NCBI RefSeq assembly: GCF_019913785.1
Contig: NZ_JAIOHK010000022.1
Coordinates: 1 to 45,871, forward strand
DNA from: Altibacter sp.
Lineage (GTDB): Bacteria > Bacteroidota > Bacteroidia > Flavobacteriales > Flavobacteriaceae
Direction of reading: 5' to 3'
Length of the DNA: 45,871 nt
Shown: positions 35,179 through 44,271 of the stretch, one piece after another
Position numbering within the stretch: position 1 is the first letter of the stretch
How the letters are laid out: each line of letters starts with the position of its first letter
Notes under the pieces: model-generated
What the model was told of the DNA's origin: nothing
Seen by the model: the letters and a program-made list of their open reading frames with translations, nothing else
The model's database searches: none
Position numbers and translations under genes: made by a program

Positions 35179-36042
35179 GTGGATACAAAAGAACTTCTTA
35201 AAAAAGTACGAAAGATCGAAATCAAAACACGGCGCTTGAGCGACCATGTCTTTGGTGGCGAATATCACAGTACATTTAAGGGACGCGGGATGACATTCAG
35301 CGAAGTGCGTCAATACCAATTCGGGGACGATGTGCGAAATATCGATTGGAACGTGACCGCTCGATACAATGAACCCTTTATCAAGGTCTTCGAAGAAGAA
35401 CGCGAGCTAACAATGATGCTCATGGTAGACATTAGTGGATCCGAGTTCTTTGGTACCGATACGCAGTTTAAGAATGAAATTGTAACCGAAATTGCTGCCA
35501 CCTTGGCTTTTTCAGCCATGCAGAATAACGATAAGATCGGACTCATACTTTTCTCCGATGAAATAGAGCTTTTTATTCCTCCCAAAAAAGGAAAATCACA
35601 TGTGCTCCGAATTATTCGCGAATTGATTGAACACCAGCCGAAAAGTAAAAAGACAGACATCGCACAGGCGTTGAAATATCTGACCAACGTTATGAAGAAG
35701 AAGGCCATCGTTTTTGTGCTTTCCGACTTTATCACAGATAGCTACAAAGACACCTTGAAGATAGTTGCAGGAAAACACGATGTTACCGGTATACGTGTTT
35801 ACGACAAGCATGAGGAAACTATCCCGAACCTCGGGATGGTCGAAATGGAAGATAAAGAAACCGGCGAATTGCTCTTGGTAAATACCGCTTCAAAAGGAGT
35901 TCGAAATAGTTATTATGCCTATTACCGTGAGCGAGTCGACTATTTCGAAGAATCCTTTTTGAAGAGTGGCGCCGGCACTTTGAGTTGTCGCGTTGACGAG
36001 AGTTACGTACAGAAATTATTAGGCTATTTTAAAAAGAGATAG
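35179..36042 (+). CDS. DUF58 domain protein (bat operon)
   Basis: A 287-residue DUF58 protein, predicted cytoplasmic, that usually partners MoxR ATPases. The GTG start at 35179 is supported by the conserved family N-terminus MDTKELLKKVRKIEIKTRRL. Then come FGGEYHSTFKGRGMTFSEVRQYQFGDDVRNIDWNVTAR, the signature DUF58 region, and a VWA-like fold whose metal-site motif is DISGS (in MLMVDISGSE). These agree closely with Bacteroidota homologues I recall. The next gene begins six bases after its stop, so it is cotranscribed. Confidence 0.93.
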   Translation: MDTKELLKKVRKIEIKTRRLSDHVFGGEYHSTFKGRGMTFSEVRQYQFGDDVRNIDWNVTARYNEPFIKVFEEERELTMMLMVDISGSEFFGTDTQFKNEIVTEIAATLAFSAMQNNDKIGLILFSDEIELFIPPKKGKSHVLRIIRELIEHQPKSKKTDIAQALKYLTNVMKKKAIVFVLSDFITDSYKDTLKIVAGKHDVTGIRVYDKHEETIPNLGMVEMEDKETGELLLVNTASKGVRNSYYAYYRERVDYFEESFLKSGAGTLSCRVDESYVQKLLGYFKKR

Positions 36043-36048
36043 CAGTTG

Positions 36049-37704
36049 ATGGAAAGATTTAAACAACATAAGGTTTTTAATTCGGTTTATTCGATTGGGC
36101 GATATCTTACCATGATCTGTGGTCTTATGCTTACCACATTAACTTTTGCACAGGTCACATCTTCTATTGATACTACTCAAATTAGAATAGGAGAAGAGCT
36201 AAGGTATACGATTGAAGTACTGGCAGATACAACAGATCTAATCGTCTTTCCGGAAGGACAAACGTTTCTTCCTTTAGAAGTAATCGAGTCGTATAAGGTC
36301 GATACTACCTATGAGCAGGCTACCTACCGACTCATAAAAAAATACGGATTGACACAATTCGATTCGGGCCGATATTCCCTTCCGCAACAACGGGTGATGA
36401 TTAACGAAAAAGCACATCTAACAGATTCTACTATCATAGAAGTGAAGGATGTTGTCGTTGATACTACCACGCAGAAAATGTTCGAGATAAAACCCGCTAT
36501 CGAAGTAAAGGATCCGCCTTTTGATTTGCTGAAACTGTTGTATTGGGTACTTCCTATACTACTTATACTGGGAGCTTTGGTCTATTTGTTATTCCGAAGA
36601 AAAAAAAGAAAGGAAGCCGAAGAAAAGCAATTACCGCCCTTCGAAGAAGCCATTGTTGCCTTAAAGAAATTGGACAGCTCGGACCTTCTGAAGCAAAACA
36701 AATCGAAAGAATACTATTCGCATCTTACCGAAATTGTAAAGCGCTATTTGGATCGTGAGGTGGATGACGCTGCCTTAGAAAGTACCAGTGACGAATTAAT
36801 CGCTCGACTTCAGCTGCATAAAGACGCAGGGCATTTCGATTTTGATATGGAGACGATTCGCCACTTGGACCAGATACTAAAACGTGCCGATTTGGTGAAA
36901 TTTGCGAAAATGCAACAAGAGGCCGGACAGGCAGAAGCCGACCGAAATACCATTGAAGAAATTATTACCGAAACACATGAGGTAATCCCGGAACCTTCGG
37001 AAGAAGAATTACTCCAGAATCTGGAATACCTGCGAGCTCAGAAAATAAGGAAACGCAATAGGCGCATTGCAATGGGGGCCATTTCGGGCGTGTTTGCCTT
37101 GCTGGTGGTTGGTGGGATTTTAACGGCGACCTACGGCTGGTCGTACGTTAAAGATACCGTTATTGGGCATCCAACCAAAGAGTTGTTGGAAGGAAGATGG
37201 GTGCGAAGCGAGTACGGAGTACCTGCCGTGCTGATTGAAACCCCTAAAGTATTGGTTCGCACACCCATGAATGTACCGGAGGAGGGACAACAAATAACGA
37301 TTTCCAACGAACTATTTCAATATGGAAGTCTGACAGATTCGTTTTTTATAGTGGTAAATGTAGCGACCTATACAGAGGGAGTCGAATTGAATTTTGATGT
37401 TATTTCTGAAGGGATTTTGTCGATGCTAGAGCAACAAGGGGCATCCAATATGATTGTGAAAAAAGAAACCTTTTCTACCGAAGAAGGTGTGGATGGGGAG
37501 AAATTATACGGTGAGTTCGATTTTTCGGCAACCGGGAATACCGGGAAAAGTAAAAAAATGGAATATGAATTATTGCTGTTTCGAAAGGGCCACTCGCTTC
37601 AAGTAGTTGCGATCTATTATAAAAAAGAGGACAGCTATGCCGCCCAAGTGAAAGAACGTGTTGTCAATTCGGTTGAAATAGAAGTTTCAGAAAGTAAGAA
37701 ATGA
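36049..37704 (+). CDS. Two-TM bat-operon membrane protein with BatD-like N-terminal region
   Basis: A 551-residue envelope protein in the operon position between DUF58 and batA. I use the ATG at 36049 rather than the in-frame TTG three bases upstream. A signal-like segment (about 18-34) is followed by a beta-rich periplasmic domain resembling the first domain of BatD (LRYTIEVLADTTDLIVFPEG). There is then a membrane helix (about 163-183), a Lys/Glu-rich cytoplasmic helical region (about 184-335), a second membrane helix (about 344-365) and a C-terminal periplasmic domain. The region after the first helix recalls DUF4381-type proteins found next to batA. No catalytic residues are visible. Its stop overlaps the batA start (37701-37704). 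Confidence 0.75.
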   Translation: MERFKQHKVFNSVYSIGRYLTMICGLMLTTLTFAQVTSSIDTTQIRIGEELRYTIEVLADTTDLIVFPEGQTFLPLEVIESYKVDTTYEQATYRLIKKYGLTQFDSGRYSLPQQRVMINEKAHLTDSTIIEVKDVVVDTTTQKMFEIKPAIEVKDPPFDLLKLLYWVLPILLILGALVYLLFRRKKRKEAEEKQLPPFEEAIVALKKLDSSDLLKQNKSKEYYSHLTEIVKRYLDREVDDAALESTSDELIARLQLHKDAGHFDFDMETIRHLDQILKRADLVKFAKMQQEAGQAEADRNTIEEIITETHEVIPEPSEEELLQNLEYLRAQKIRKRNRRIAMGAISGVFALLVVGGILTATYGWSYVKDTVIGHPTKELLEGRWVRSEYGVPAVLIETPKVLVRTPMNVPEEGQQITISNELFQYGSLTDSFFIVVNVATYTEGVELNFDVISEGILSMLEQQGASNMIVKKETFSTEEGVDGEKLYGEFDFSATGNTGKSKKMEYELLLFRKGHSLQVVAIYYKKEDSYAAQVKERVVNSVEIEVSESKK

Positions 37705-38708
37705 TGTTTGAGAATTTTGAATTTGTAAATCCACAGTTTTTCTGGTTGTTCGTAATACTTCCGGTCTTACTGCTATGGTATGTATGGAAGCGAAATAAAC
37801 AAACTGCAAACTTAAAAATATCCAGTACCAAAGGCTTTAAGACCAGTAAAAATTGGTTGACAAAACTACGCCCAATACTATTTGTATTTAGGTTGCTAGC
37901 CCTCTCTGCAATTATTGTTGCAATGGCACGACCACGAACTGTAGACGAATCTACCCGAATTAAAACCACCAAGGGAATTGATATTGTGATGGCGATTGAC
38001 GTTTCGGCAAGTATGCTGGCACGGGACTTGCGCCCCAACCGGTTGGAAGCCTTAAAAACGGTGGCTGCCCGATTTATAAACGATCGTCCCAATGATCGTA
38101 TTGGACTGGTAGAATACGCAGGCGAAAGTTATACAAAAACACCCTTGACCAGTGACAAAAGCATCGTTTTGTCGTCCTTAAATAGCATAAAATACAATAC
38201 GACCATTGAAGGAGGGACTGCGATTGGAATGGGATTGGCCACCTCGGTGAACCGCTTAAAGGATAGCCGAGCAAAGAGTAAGGTGATTATCCTGTTAACA
38301 GACGGGGTGAATAACAGTGGTTTTATTGACCCTAAAATTGCAAGCGAATTGGCCGTGGAGTTTGGAATTAAAGTGTACACAATTGGTCTTGGAACCAACG
38401 GAATGGCGCAGAGTCCAATAGGTATTCGACCCGATGGAAGCTTTCAGTACGGAAGTGTACAGGTGGAGATCGACGAGACCCTGTTGAAGGAAATTGCCAA
38501 AACCACGGGAGGGCAATATTTTAGAGCAACCAGTACTTCAAAATTGGTCGAAATTTACGACGAGATTAATAAATTGGAAAAGACCGATGTGGAGGAATTT
38601 AAGTACCGTAATTACGATGAAAAATTTCGTCCATTGGCATTACTGGCGTTCGCCCTATTGAGTATAGAATTATTGGTTAGATATACATTGTTTAGGAGTT
38701 TTGTTTAA
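37701..38708 (+). CDS. batA: BatA: VWA-domain membrane protein
   Basis: Membrane-anchored von Willebrand A protein of the aerotolerance operon. The 335 residues start with a membrane helix (about 13-28) and a second one near residue 60-75. The VWA domain with MIDAS motif DVSAS follows (in VMAIDVSASMLARDLRPNRLEALK, residues about 92-115). TPLTSD and the ILLTDG aspartate come later, and a C-terminal membrane helix (about 312-330). All three MIDAS elements are present, so metal binding is expected. It overlaps the previous stop by four bases; batB follows after 15 bases. The operon's role in aerotolerance was proposed from Bacteroides fragilis; its molecular function is still unclear. Confidence 0.93.
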   Translation: MMFENFEFVNPQFFWLFVILPVLLLWYVWKRNKQTANLKISSTKGFKTSKNWLTKLRPILFVFRLLALSAIIVAMARPRTVDESTRIKTTKGIDIVMAIDVSASMLARDLRPNRLEALKTVAARFINDRPNDRIGLVEYAGESYTKTPLTSDKSIVLSSLNSIKYNTTIEGGTAIGMGLATSVNRLKDSRAKSKVIILLTDGVNNSGFIDPKIASELAVEFGIKVYTIGLGTNGMAQSPIGIRPDGSFQYGSVQVEIDETLLKEIAKTTGGQYFRATSTSKLVEIYDEINKLEKTDVEEFKYRNYDEKFRPLALLAFALLSIELLVRYTLFRSFV

Positions 38709-38723
38709 TAAAAAAATAGGAAT

Positions 38724-39764
38724 TTGTATCAATTAGAGGCATCCATATATTTTTATCTGCTAGCCGCCATACCGGTGGTAGTGCTGCTTTTCTTACTGGT
38801 AACTGTTTGGAAAAGGAGGACGCAAAAACGTTTTGCCGATGCGCCTCTGTTAAAAAAATTAAGTCCGAACAAATCAACCTTCAAACCTGTCCTAAAGGTT
38901 TTGGTAGTCTGTTTGGCATTGGCCTGCCTGAGCTTTGCCTTAGTAAACCCAAAGATTGGTACCAAACTGGAAACCGTAAAGCGTGAAGGGGTAGATGTGG
39001 TCTTTGCCTTGGATGTTTCAAAAAGTATGTTGGCCGAAGACATTGCACCCAACCGTCTGGAGAAATCGAAGCAGCTGATCACACAAATAATAAATAGTCT
39101 GGCAGGGGACCGAATCGGAATTATTGGTTATGCCGGAAGTGCATTTCCGCAGGTGCCAATTACGACCGATTTTTCTTCGGCCAAATTATTCCTTACCGGA
39201 ATGAATACAGATATGGTCTCGTCACAAGGTACAGCCATCAACGAGGCCATCCAATTGGCACAGACCTTTTATAATGACGAGGAGCAGACAAACAGAGTGT
39301 TGTTTATAATTAGCGACGGGGAAGATCACGAGGGAAATGTAAGGGAAATTACCGAAGAAGCTGCTAGCCAAGGAATTCGCATTTTTACCATTGGTGTAGG
39401 AACAATTGAGGGCGGTCCAATTCCTATTAAGCAAGATGGAACACTTCAGTATTATAAACGGGATGAAAATAACCAACAGGTAATTACCCGTTTGGGAGAA
39501 GCAACCCTTCAGGAAATTGCGGCAGAAGCGGATGGCGAATATATTGATGGTGCGAATACAAAAGAGGTGGTTGAAACCGTTACGGCTATTTTAAACGGAA
39601 TGGAGAAAAAAGAATTCGAAGCCAAGCAATTCACCGATTTTAAAGATCAGTTTCAATGGTTTTTAGCCGGGGCATTGTTTTTGCTGGTTTTTGATGTATT
39701 GCTGTTGGAACGAAAAACGGCCTGGTTGAAAAAATTAAATCTGTTCAATGAGCGAAAAGAATAA
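38724..39764 (+). CDS. batB: BatB: VWA-domain membrane protein, paralogue of BatA
   Basis: Second VWA protein of the operon (346 residues). It starts at a TTG (38724); the translated N-terminus MYQLEASIYFYLLAAIPV matches the family pattern, and no suitable ATG exists nearby. Membrane helices lie at about 9-28 and 57-75. The MIDAS motif is DVSKS in VFALDVSKSMLAEDIAPNRLEKSK, with a later VPITTD and LFIISDGEDHEG, and a C-terminal membrane helix (about 310-330). Its PNRLE segment is nearly identical to that of BatA, showing an ancient gene duplication. The end overlaps possible early starts of batC. Confidence 0.92.
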   Translation: MYQLEASIYFYLLAAIPVVVLLFLLVTVWKRRTQKRFADAPLLKKLSPNKSTFKPVLKVLVVCLALACLSFALVNPKIGTKLETVKREGVDVVFALDVSKSMLAEDIAPNRLEKSKQLITQIINSLAGDRIGIIGYAGSAFPQVPITTDFSSAKLFLTGMNTDMVSSQGTAINEAIQLAQTFYNDEEQTNRVLFIISDGEDHEGNVREITEEAASQGIRIFTIGVGTIEGGPIPIKQDGTLQYYKRDENNQQVITRLGEATLQEIAAEADGEYIDGANTKEVVETVTAILNGMEKKEFEAKQFTDFKDQFQWFLAGALFLLVFDVLLLERKTAWLKKLNLFNERKE

Positions 39765-39765
39765 C

Positions 39766-40641
39766 ATGGTAACTATGAGAACATCCTTATTTTCTGAATT
39801 TGTTTCAGCAGTGCGAATTGCGGTCCTCTTCCTTATTTTTGTCTGTTCTGCCTATGGGATAGCACAAAAGGATAAGGAACAGCACAGGTTGTTGAAGGAA
39901 TCGCAGAAATACCTATCGGAGGCTTCAGAAAAATTACAGAAAAATAATTTTCCAACAGCCGAAGCCGATTACCGAAAGGCGATTGCTTTAAACCCGGTGG
40001 ATGAAACCGGAAAATACAATCTGGGCAATGCGTATTACAACAAAACATTGAATGCCGAGGCGATGCGACGTTTTAAAGAAGCAGCTACCGTAGCAGTGAA
40101 TAAGCCTGAAAAGCACAAGGCCTTCCACAATTTAGGTAATACATTTATGAATGCCAAGCAATACAAAGAAGCGGTAGAAGCCTATAAAAATGCATTGCGA
40201 AACAATCCCACCGACGATGAAACCCGTTATAATTTTGCATTGGCAAAAAAGATGTTAGAAGAAGAACAAAAGAATGGCGGTGGTGACGACAATAAGGATC
40301 AAAACCAGGAAAATAAGGATCAGGACAAAGAGAACAAAGAAGATAAGGGCGACGAGCAAGAAGGAGATAAAGGGGATGAGAAGGAAGATAAGGACAAGGG
40401 CGATCAGAAAGATGAAAACAAGGACGGAGATAAGGAGAAGGATAAAGGAAAGCCCGATGAAAAGAAAGAAGAAGAAGGCGACAAAGAAAAACAGCAGCAG
40501 CAACCTGTTCCCGGACAATTATCTCCGCAACAAATAAAGAACTTGTTGGAGGCAATGAACAACGAAGAGAAAAAAGTACAAGATAAAATTAACGCCAAAA
40601 AGCAAAAAGGAGCTCAGGTAAAATCTAATAAGGATTGGTAG
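39766..40641 (+). CDS. batC: BatC: TPR protein with highly charged tail
   Basis: A secreted or membrane-anchored TPR protein of the bat operon. Three ATG codons are candidate starts (39748, 39766, 39775); I chose 39766, one base after the batB stop. A signal-like helix (about 14-33, VRIAVLFLIFVCSAYG) is followed by TPR helices (about 43-165: YNLGNAYYNKTLNAEAMRRFKEA and FHNLGNTFMNAKQYKEAVEAYKNAL). A long low-complexity Lys/Asp/Glu/Gln tail covers about 170-245. The last 45 residues are again helix-like (QIKNLLEAMNNEEKKVQDKI). The tail makes this part of the DNA strongly purine-rich on this strand. Protein partners are unknown but the other Bat proteins are likely. Confidence 0.9.
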   Translation: MVTMRTSLFSEFVSAVRIAVLFLIFVCSAYGIAQKDKEQHRLLKESQKYLSEASEKLQKNNFPTAEADYRKAIALNPVDETGKYNLGNAYYNKTLNAEAMRRFKEAATVAVNKPEKHKAFHNLGNTFMNAKQYKEAVEAYKNALRNNPTDDETRYNFALAKKMLEEEQKNGGGDDNKDQNQENKDQDKENKEDKGDEQEGDKGDEKEDKDKGDQKDENKDGDKEKDKGKPDEKKEEEGDKEKQQQQPVPGQLSPQQIKNLLEAMNNEEKKVQDKINAKKQKGAQVKSNKDW

Positions 40642-40643
40642 AC

Positions 40644-42416
40644 ATGAAACGGATGCATTTCATATACATACTATTTTTTGTTGCCCTTGGCACCATGCAG
40701 GCTCAAGTCCAGTTTGAGGCTAAATTGAGCAAAACTCGGTTGGGGATCAATGAACGACTGCGTGTCGATTTTGAAATGAACCAGGACGGGGACAATTTCA
40801 ATCCTCCCGATTTCCAAGGCTTTCGAGTGGTTGGAGGGCCAAATCAAGCCATTAGTAATTCCTACATTAACGGGAAACGAAGCTATTCGAAAACCTATTC
40901 ATATTTTCTTTCCCCCCAATCTCGCGGAAAATTTACCATTGGTCAGGCCACCATCGATGTAGATGGACAGATCTATAAAACAACGCCCATTCAGGTAGAA
41001 GTTACGGCTGCGGTGGATCGACCTAAAGATGAGAATAATGCCGATTATGTGGCAAGTGAAAATGTGCATTTAGTAGCCGAAATATCCAATGTCAATCCCT
41101 ACTTGAACGAAGCCATCACGGTGGTTTACAAACTATATGTATCTCACGATGTAAGCATTACAAGTAGTTGGCGTGAAATCGACACGCCAAAGTATGCCGA
41201 TTTCTGGAGCCAGAATATTGACAATCAAGGCAATTTTAAGATCTATGAGGGGAAATATCAGGGGCAGGATTATCGATATGTGATCTTGCGTACCACAGTA
41301 TTATATCCTCAAAAAACAGGCGAATTAGACATAGAGCCACTTACCTTGGACGTGCCCATCGATGTGCAGGGTAACCGAAGAGATATCTTTGGCCGTAGAT
41401 TGATGACCCGTGTTAATAAGACCATTTCGGCAGGAAACAGAACCATAAACGTGAAACCCTTACCCGCAGCAGGGCGTCCCGATAATTTCAACGGTGCGGT
41501 TGGGACTTTTCAATTTGATGTTACTACCAATAAAACCACGCTTGACGCAGGGGAAGCCTTGGAGTTAAACGTGAAAGTTTCGGGGAATGGAAATATTAAA
41601 CTGTTTAATTTACCAAGTGTAAAATTGCCAAATTCCTTAGAAATGTACGAACCCGAACGAAAAGAGAATGTACGTACTGGTTTATCCGGGATGAATGGCG
41701 ATATAAGCGAGCGCTATACGATTATACCTCAGTTTAAAGGGAACTATCCTATTCGTCCTATTTCATTCTCCTATTTCAACCCACAGACAGAACGATACAC
41801 AACTCTTTCATCGAAAGAAATAGTACTCAATGTTGAAAACGGTCCTCTTACCGCTGAACAGACAACCGAACACGAAGGGAATGGTACTAAAAAAGCCGTG
41901 GTGCTTTCGAAAGAACAATTCAAGTATATAAAACTAAACGCAAACTTAAAACCGGTAACACATCAACCATTTTTTAAGTCAACGCTGTTTTGGTCATTGC
42001 TGGGCGGGCCAATGCTATTGATACCCTTGTTTATCATTGCAGGCAAAAAACGCAAAAAGCGCATGGCCGATTTTGAAGGAAATAAACTTCGCAAAGCAGA
42101 GCGTTTGGCAAAGAAATATTTGGTCGAAGCCAAGAAGAACATGAAGGACAAAGCAACCTTTTATGAAGCTTTAGAACGGGCGTTGCACAATTATTTAAAG
42201 GCAAAATTGAATATAGAAACTTCCGATATGTCCAAGGACAGGATCGCAGTGTACTTAGCCGAACGAAATGTTTCAGGGGTGACTATTGACCAATTTAAGA
42301 GTTTGTTGCAAAGTTGTGAATTTGCTAGATATACACCCGCATCAACTGTAACCATTCAACAGGATTATAATAAGGCGGTGGAAACCATTACTACTATTGA
42401 TAAACAACTTCAGTAA
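40644..42416 (+). CDS. batD: BatD: oxygen-tolerance-type periplasmic protein
   Basis: A 590-residue BatD protein. I use the ATG at 40644, three codons inside the open frame, because it opens the signal peptide MKRMHFIYILFFVALGTMQA (cleavage near AQA/Q). Immunoglobulin-like beta domains fill the periplasmic part (about 20-430, including NERLRVDFEMNQDGDNFNPPDFQGF and GRFTIGQATI-like repeats). A membrane helix (about 445-463) leads to a basic cytoplasmic tail with helices such as KAERLAKKYLVEAKKNM and FYEALERALHNYLKAKLN. This order is typical. The start lies two bases after the batC stop, and batE follows after about 20 bases. Confidence 0.93.
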   Translation: MKRMHFIYILFFVALGTMQAQVQFEAKLSKTRLGINERLRVDFEMNQDGDNFNPPDFQGFRVVGGPNQAISNSYINGKRSYSKTYSYFLSPQSRGKFTIGQATIDVDGQIYKTTPIQVEVTAAVDRPKDENNADYVASENVHLVAEISNVNPYLNEAITVVYKLYVSHDVSITSSWREIDTPKYADFWSQNIDNQGNFKIYEGKYQGQDYRYVILRTTVLYPQKTGELDIEPLTLDVPIDVQGNRRDIFGRRLMTRVNKTISAGNRTINVKPLPAAGRPDNFNGAVGTFQFDVTTNKTTLDAGEALELNVKVSGNGNIKLFNLPSVKLPNSLEMYEPERKENVRTGLSGMNGDISERYTIIPQFKGNYPIRPISFSYFNPQTERYTTLSSKEIVLNVENGPLTAEQTTEHEGNGTKKAVVLSKEQFKYIKLNANLKPVTHQPFFKSTLFWSLLGGPMLLIPLFIIAGKKRKKRMADFEGNKLRKAERLAKKYLVEAKKNMKDKATFYEALERALHNYLKAKLNIETSDMSKDRIAVYLAERNVSGVTIDQFKSLLQSCEFARYTPASTVTIQQDYNKAVETITTIDKQLQ

Positions 42417-42435
42417 ATTTTTCAGAATAGAAAAA

Positions 42436-43185
42436 ATGAAAAGGATAATTTTTTTATGGATATTACTGATCTCCGTTTCGGGAGTGGCTCAGAATGAAGC
42501 CTTGTTTGAGCAGGGAAAAAATCTGTACCAAGCCGAAAAATATCAGCAGGCTTTGGACAAATGGTCGTCCATTTTACAAAGTGAGCAGCACTCCGCAGCC
42601 TTATATTTCAATATAGCCAACGCACACTATAAGTTAAACAATATTGGCCCCAGTATTTATTATTATGAAAAGGCCTTACAACTTGATCCAAACGACAGAG
42701 ACATCAAGAATAATTTGGCATTCGCAGAGAACGCCAGAATAGATGCCATTGAACCCCTTCCACAGACTATTTTCAAACGATGGTATAAACGAATTTCCGG
42801 CATCCTAACTTTTGATGGATGGGCGATGGCAGCTACTGTGTTCTCCATCCTATTTGTCACTTTGTTCTTGCTGTATTATTTTTCAACTTCAGAACAAAAA
42901 AAACGACTTCTATTTGCAGCTGCTATGGGCTGTGTTGTGGTGTTGCTATTCTCGCTTACCCTAGCATTTAAAACCTATAACGACTTTTTAAAAGATCGCC
43001 CTGCGATTATTTTTGCCGAAAGCACCGAGGTTAAAAGTGAGCCTACCTTGGGGAGTGAAGTTGCTTTTATTTTGCATGAGGGGACCAAGGTTCAGATCTT
43101 GGAAAAGGACAATCAATGGTGCCGTATTGAATTGGCCGATGGAAAGGACGGATGGCTTCCGACTTCCGAATTAAAGGAGCTTTAA
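42436..43185 (+). CDS. batE: BatE: TPR and SH3-domain membrane protein
   Basis: Last gene of the operon, 249 residues from the ATG at 42436; an upstream in-frame start at 42397 would overlap batD and lacks the clean signal. The signal peptide (about 1-20, ending GVAQ) is followed by TPR repeats (about 21-95, NEALFEQGKNLYQAEKYQQAL and YFNIANAHYKLNN). Then come two membrane helices (about 128-150 and 158-178) and a C-terminal bacterial SH3 domain (about 190-249, VAFILHEGTKVQILEKDNQWCRIEL then GWLP). The stop directly abuts the stop of the convergent cvpA gene without a visible terminator. Confidence 0.9.
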   Translation: MKRIIFLWILLISVSGVAQNEALFEQGKNLYQAEKYQQALDKWSSILQSEQHSAALYFNIANAHYKLNNIGPSIYYYEKALQLDPNDRDIKNNLAFAENARIDAIEPLPQTIFKRWYKRISGILTFDGWAMAATVFSILFVTLFLLYYFSTSEQKKRLLFAAAMGCVVVLLFSLTLAFKTYNDFLKDRPAIIFAESTEVKSEPTLGSEVAFILHEGTKVQILEKDNQWCRIELADGKDGWLPTSELKEL

Positions 43186-43719
43186 TTATTTTTCGGGCAA
43201 TTCTTCCTCTTCCTTTTTCGTTTCAATTCTATCTACTTCTTTCAGTATATGTGGTAAAATGATGGGTGCTATCGAGGCAATTGGCGCATATAGTTTTGAG
43301 TTTGCCTTTTTTTCTTCAGAAATTACATAACCACTCAAGCCGGATGATGCATTTACAAACATAAAAACAACGCTGATAATAAAGGCGTAGGTGAGCGCAT
43401 TAAACACACCTCCCAATATCTTGTTAGCGATACCTAACATGGCAAAATCGGCCATTTTTGTTAAAAATTTACCCGCCATGGATACCAGAAAAAGAATGCC
43501 CAAAAAGGTGGCTGCAAAAGCCGCTAATTGTGTAGTCTGCGGGCTCCAATCGAACCAGTTCGATATATATCCCGCGGCATAATCGGAAAAATACAGGGCA
43601 CCATAGACCCCTGCTACAATCCCAAGAAGTGAGGCCAAAGCCACAAAAAGGCCATTTTTAAAGCCGGCGTAAAATCCAATTAATAATACAAAACCCAATG
43701 CAATGTCTACAATACTCAT
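43186..43719 (-). CDS. cvpA: CvpA family membrane protein
   Basis: A 177-residue inner-membrane protein with four hydrophobic helices: VDIALGFVLLIGFYAGFKNG, then GIVAGVYGALYF, FLGILFLVSMAGKFL and LTYAFIISVVFMF. This is the CvpA pattern, and the N-terminal DIALGFVLLIGFYAGFKNGLF is very typical. The C-terminus is a short charged tail. CvpA was first linked to colicin V export, but in many bacteria it affects envelope function. It is convergent with batE and divergent from the small gene at 43879. Confidence 0.88.
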   Translation of the reverse strand: MSIVDIALGFVLLIGFYAGFKNGLFVALASLLGIVAGVYGALYFSDYAAGYISNWFDWSPQTTQLAAFAATFLGILFLVSMAGKFLTKMADFAMLGIANKILGGVFNALTYAFIISVVFMFVNASSGLSGYVISEEKKANSKLYAPIASIAPIILPHILKEVDRIETKKEEEELPEK

Positions 43720-43734
43720 ACTATCTATTTGTCA

Positions 43735-43742
43735 TAAAGATA
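43735..43742 (-). promoter_or_regulatory. Weak candidate -7 element of cvpA
   Basis: Reverse-strand TATCTTTA lies 15 bases before the cvpA ATG, one mismatch to TAnnTTTG. No clear -33 partner. Confidence 0.3.
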
Positions 43743-43856
43743 CTATAACTTTTAAATTTCACTTTTCAGATGTATATGAGATCGTTTTAATGGTTCGCAA
43801 ATAGTTTAGCTGAAATATTTAGAGAGAAGCATTAGCAATATTTTTCGGCAGACCCG

Positions 43857-43864
43857 TATCTTTG
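43857..43864 (+). promoter_or_regulatory. Candidate -7 element before the small gene upstream of pheS
   Basis: TATCTTTG matches the Bacteroidota -7 consensus exactly and lies 14 bases before the ATG at 43879, so the leader would be very short. A -33 TTG could not be identified at the expected distance. Confidence 0.5.
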
Positions 43865-43878
43865 CCGAAGCATTCAAT

Positions 43879-44235
43879 ATGGCGAGAGACGAACAATTAA
43901 AACAGCGATGGGAAGAAGTGGTTGCGCTTCTTAGCAATAGGTTTGCCGATGGTGAAGCCCTAGATTTGGATGCCGTGATCTATCTGGTAGGAGTTCAGGA
44001 GCTGGGGCAGTTGCATCGGAAATTTAAAAAAGACGAAAAGATCAACCTAATGCATATTGCAATTTGCAGGCTGTTGGAGCCTTTCGGGTATTATGAATTT
44101 GAATTTTTTGACGAACAAGGCTGGCCACATTATAAGATACTGGAGCAATTGCCTCCTTTAAAGGCGGGAGAACAGAGCGTTTTGATGAAGGAAGCCATCG
44201 TTCAATATTTTTTGGAGCGAGAAGCGATTAAATAG
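43879..44235 (+). CDS. Uncharacterised small protein upstream of pheS
   Basis: A 118-residue soluble protein I do not recognise. It is mostly helical, with charged and aromatic residues: RWEEVVALLSNRFADGEALDLDAVIYLVGVQELG, then HIAICRLLEPFGYYEFEFFDEQGWPHYKILEQLP, ending in a Lys/Glu-rich helix. The segment YYEFEFFDEQGWPHY is distinctive. No signal peptide, membrane helix, cysteine pair or enzyme motif is visible. Coding quality looks good and a strong -7 element precedes it. pheS starts 36 bases after its stop, so it may be co-transcribed with tRNA charging. Confidence 0.72.
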   Translation: MARDEQLKQRWEEVVALLSNRFADGEALDLDAVIYLVGVQELGQLHRKFKKDEKINLMHIAICRLLEPFGYYEFEFFDEQGWPHYKILEQLPPLKAGEQSVLMKEAIVQYFLEREAIK

Positions 44236-44271
44236 AAATACGTAGTTTTACGACGAAAGTAGTTGATGAAT

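Noticed and set aside
40145-40555. Open frames on the reverse strand across the batC tail
   Set aside because: They arise from the purine-rich codons of the BatC tail; the predicted peptides are Leu/Phe/Ser-rich low-complexity sequence without a plausible start context.
43183-43188. Terminator between batE and cvpA
   Set aside because: The stop codons directly abut and no stem-loop with T run is seen on either side.
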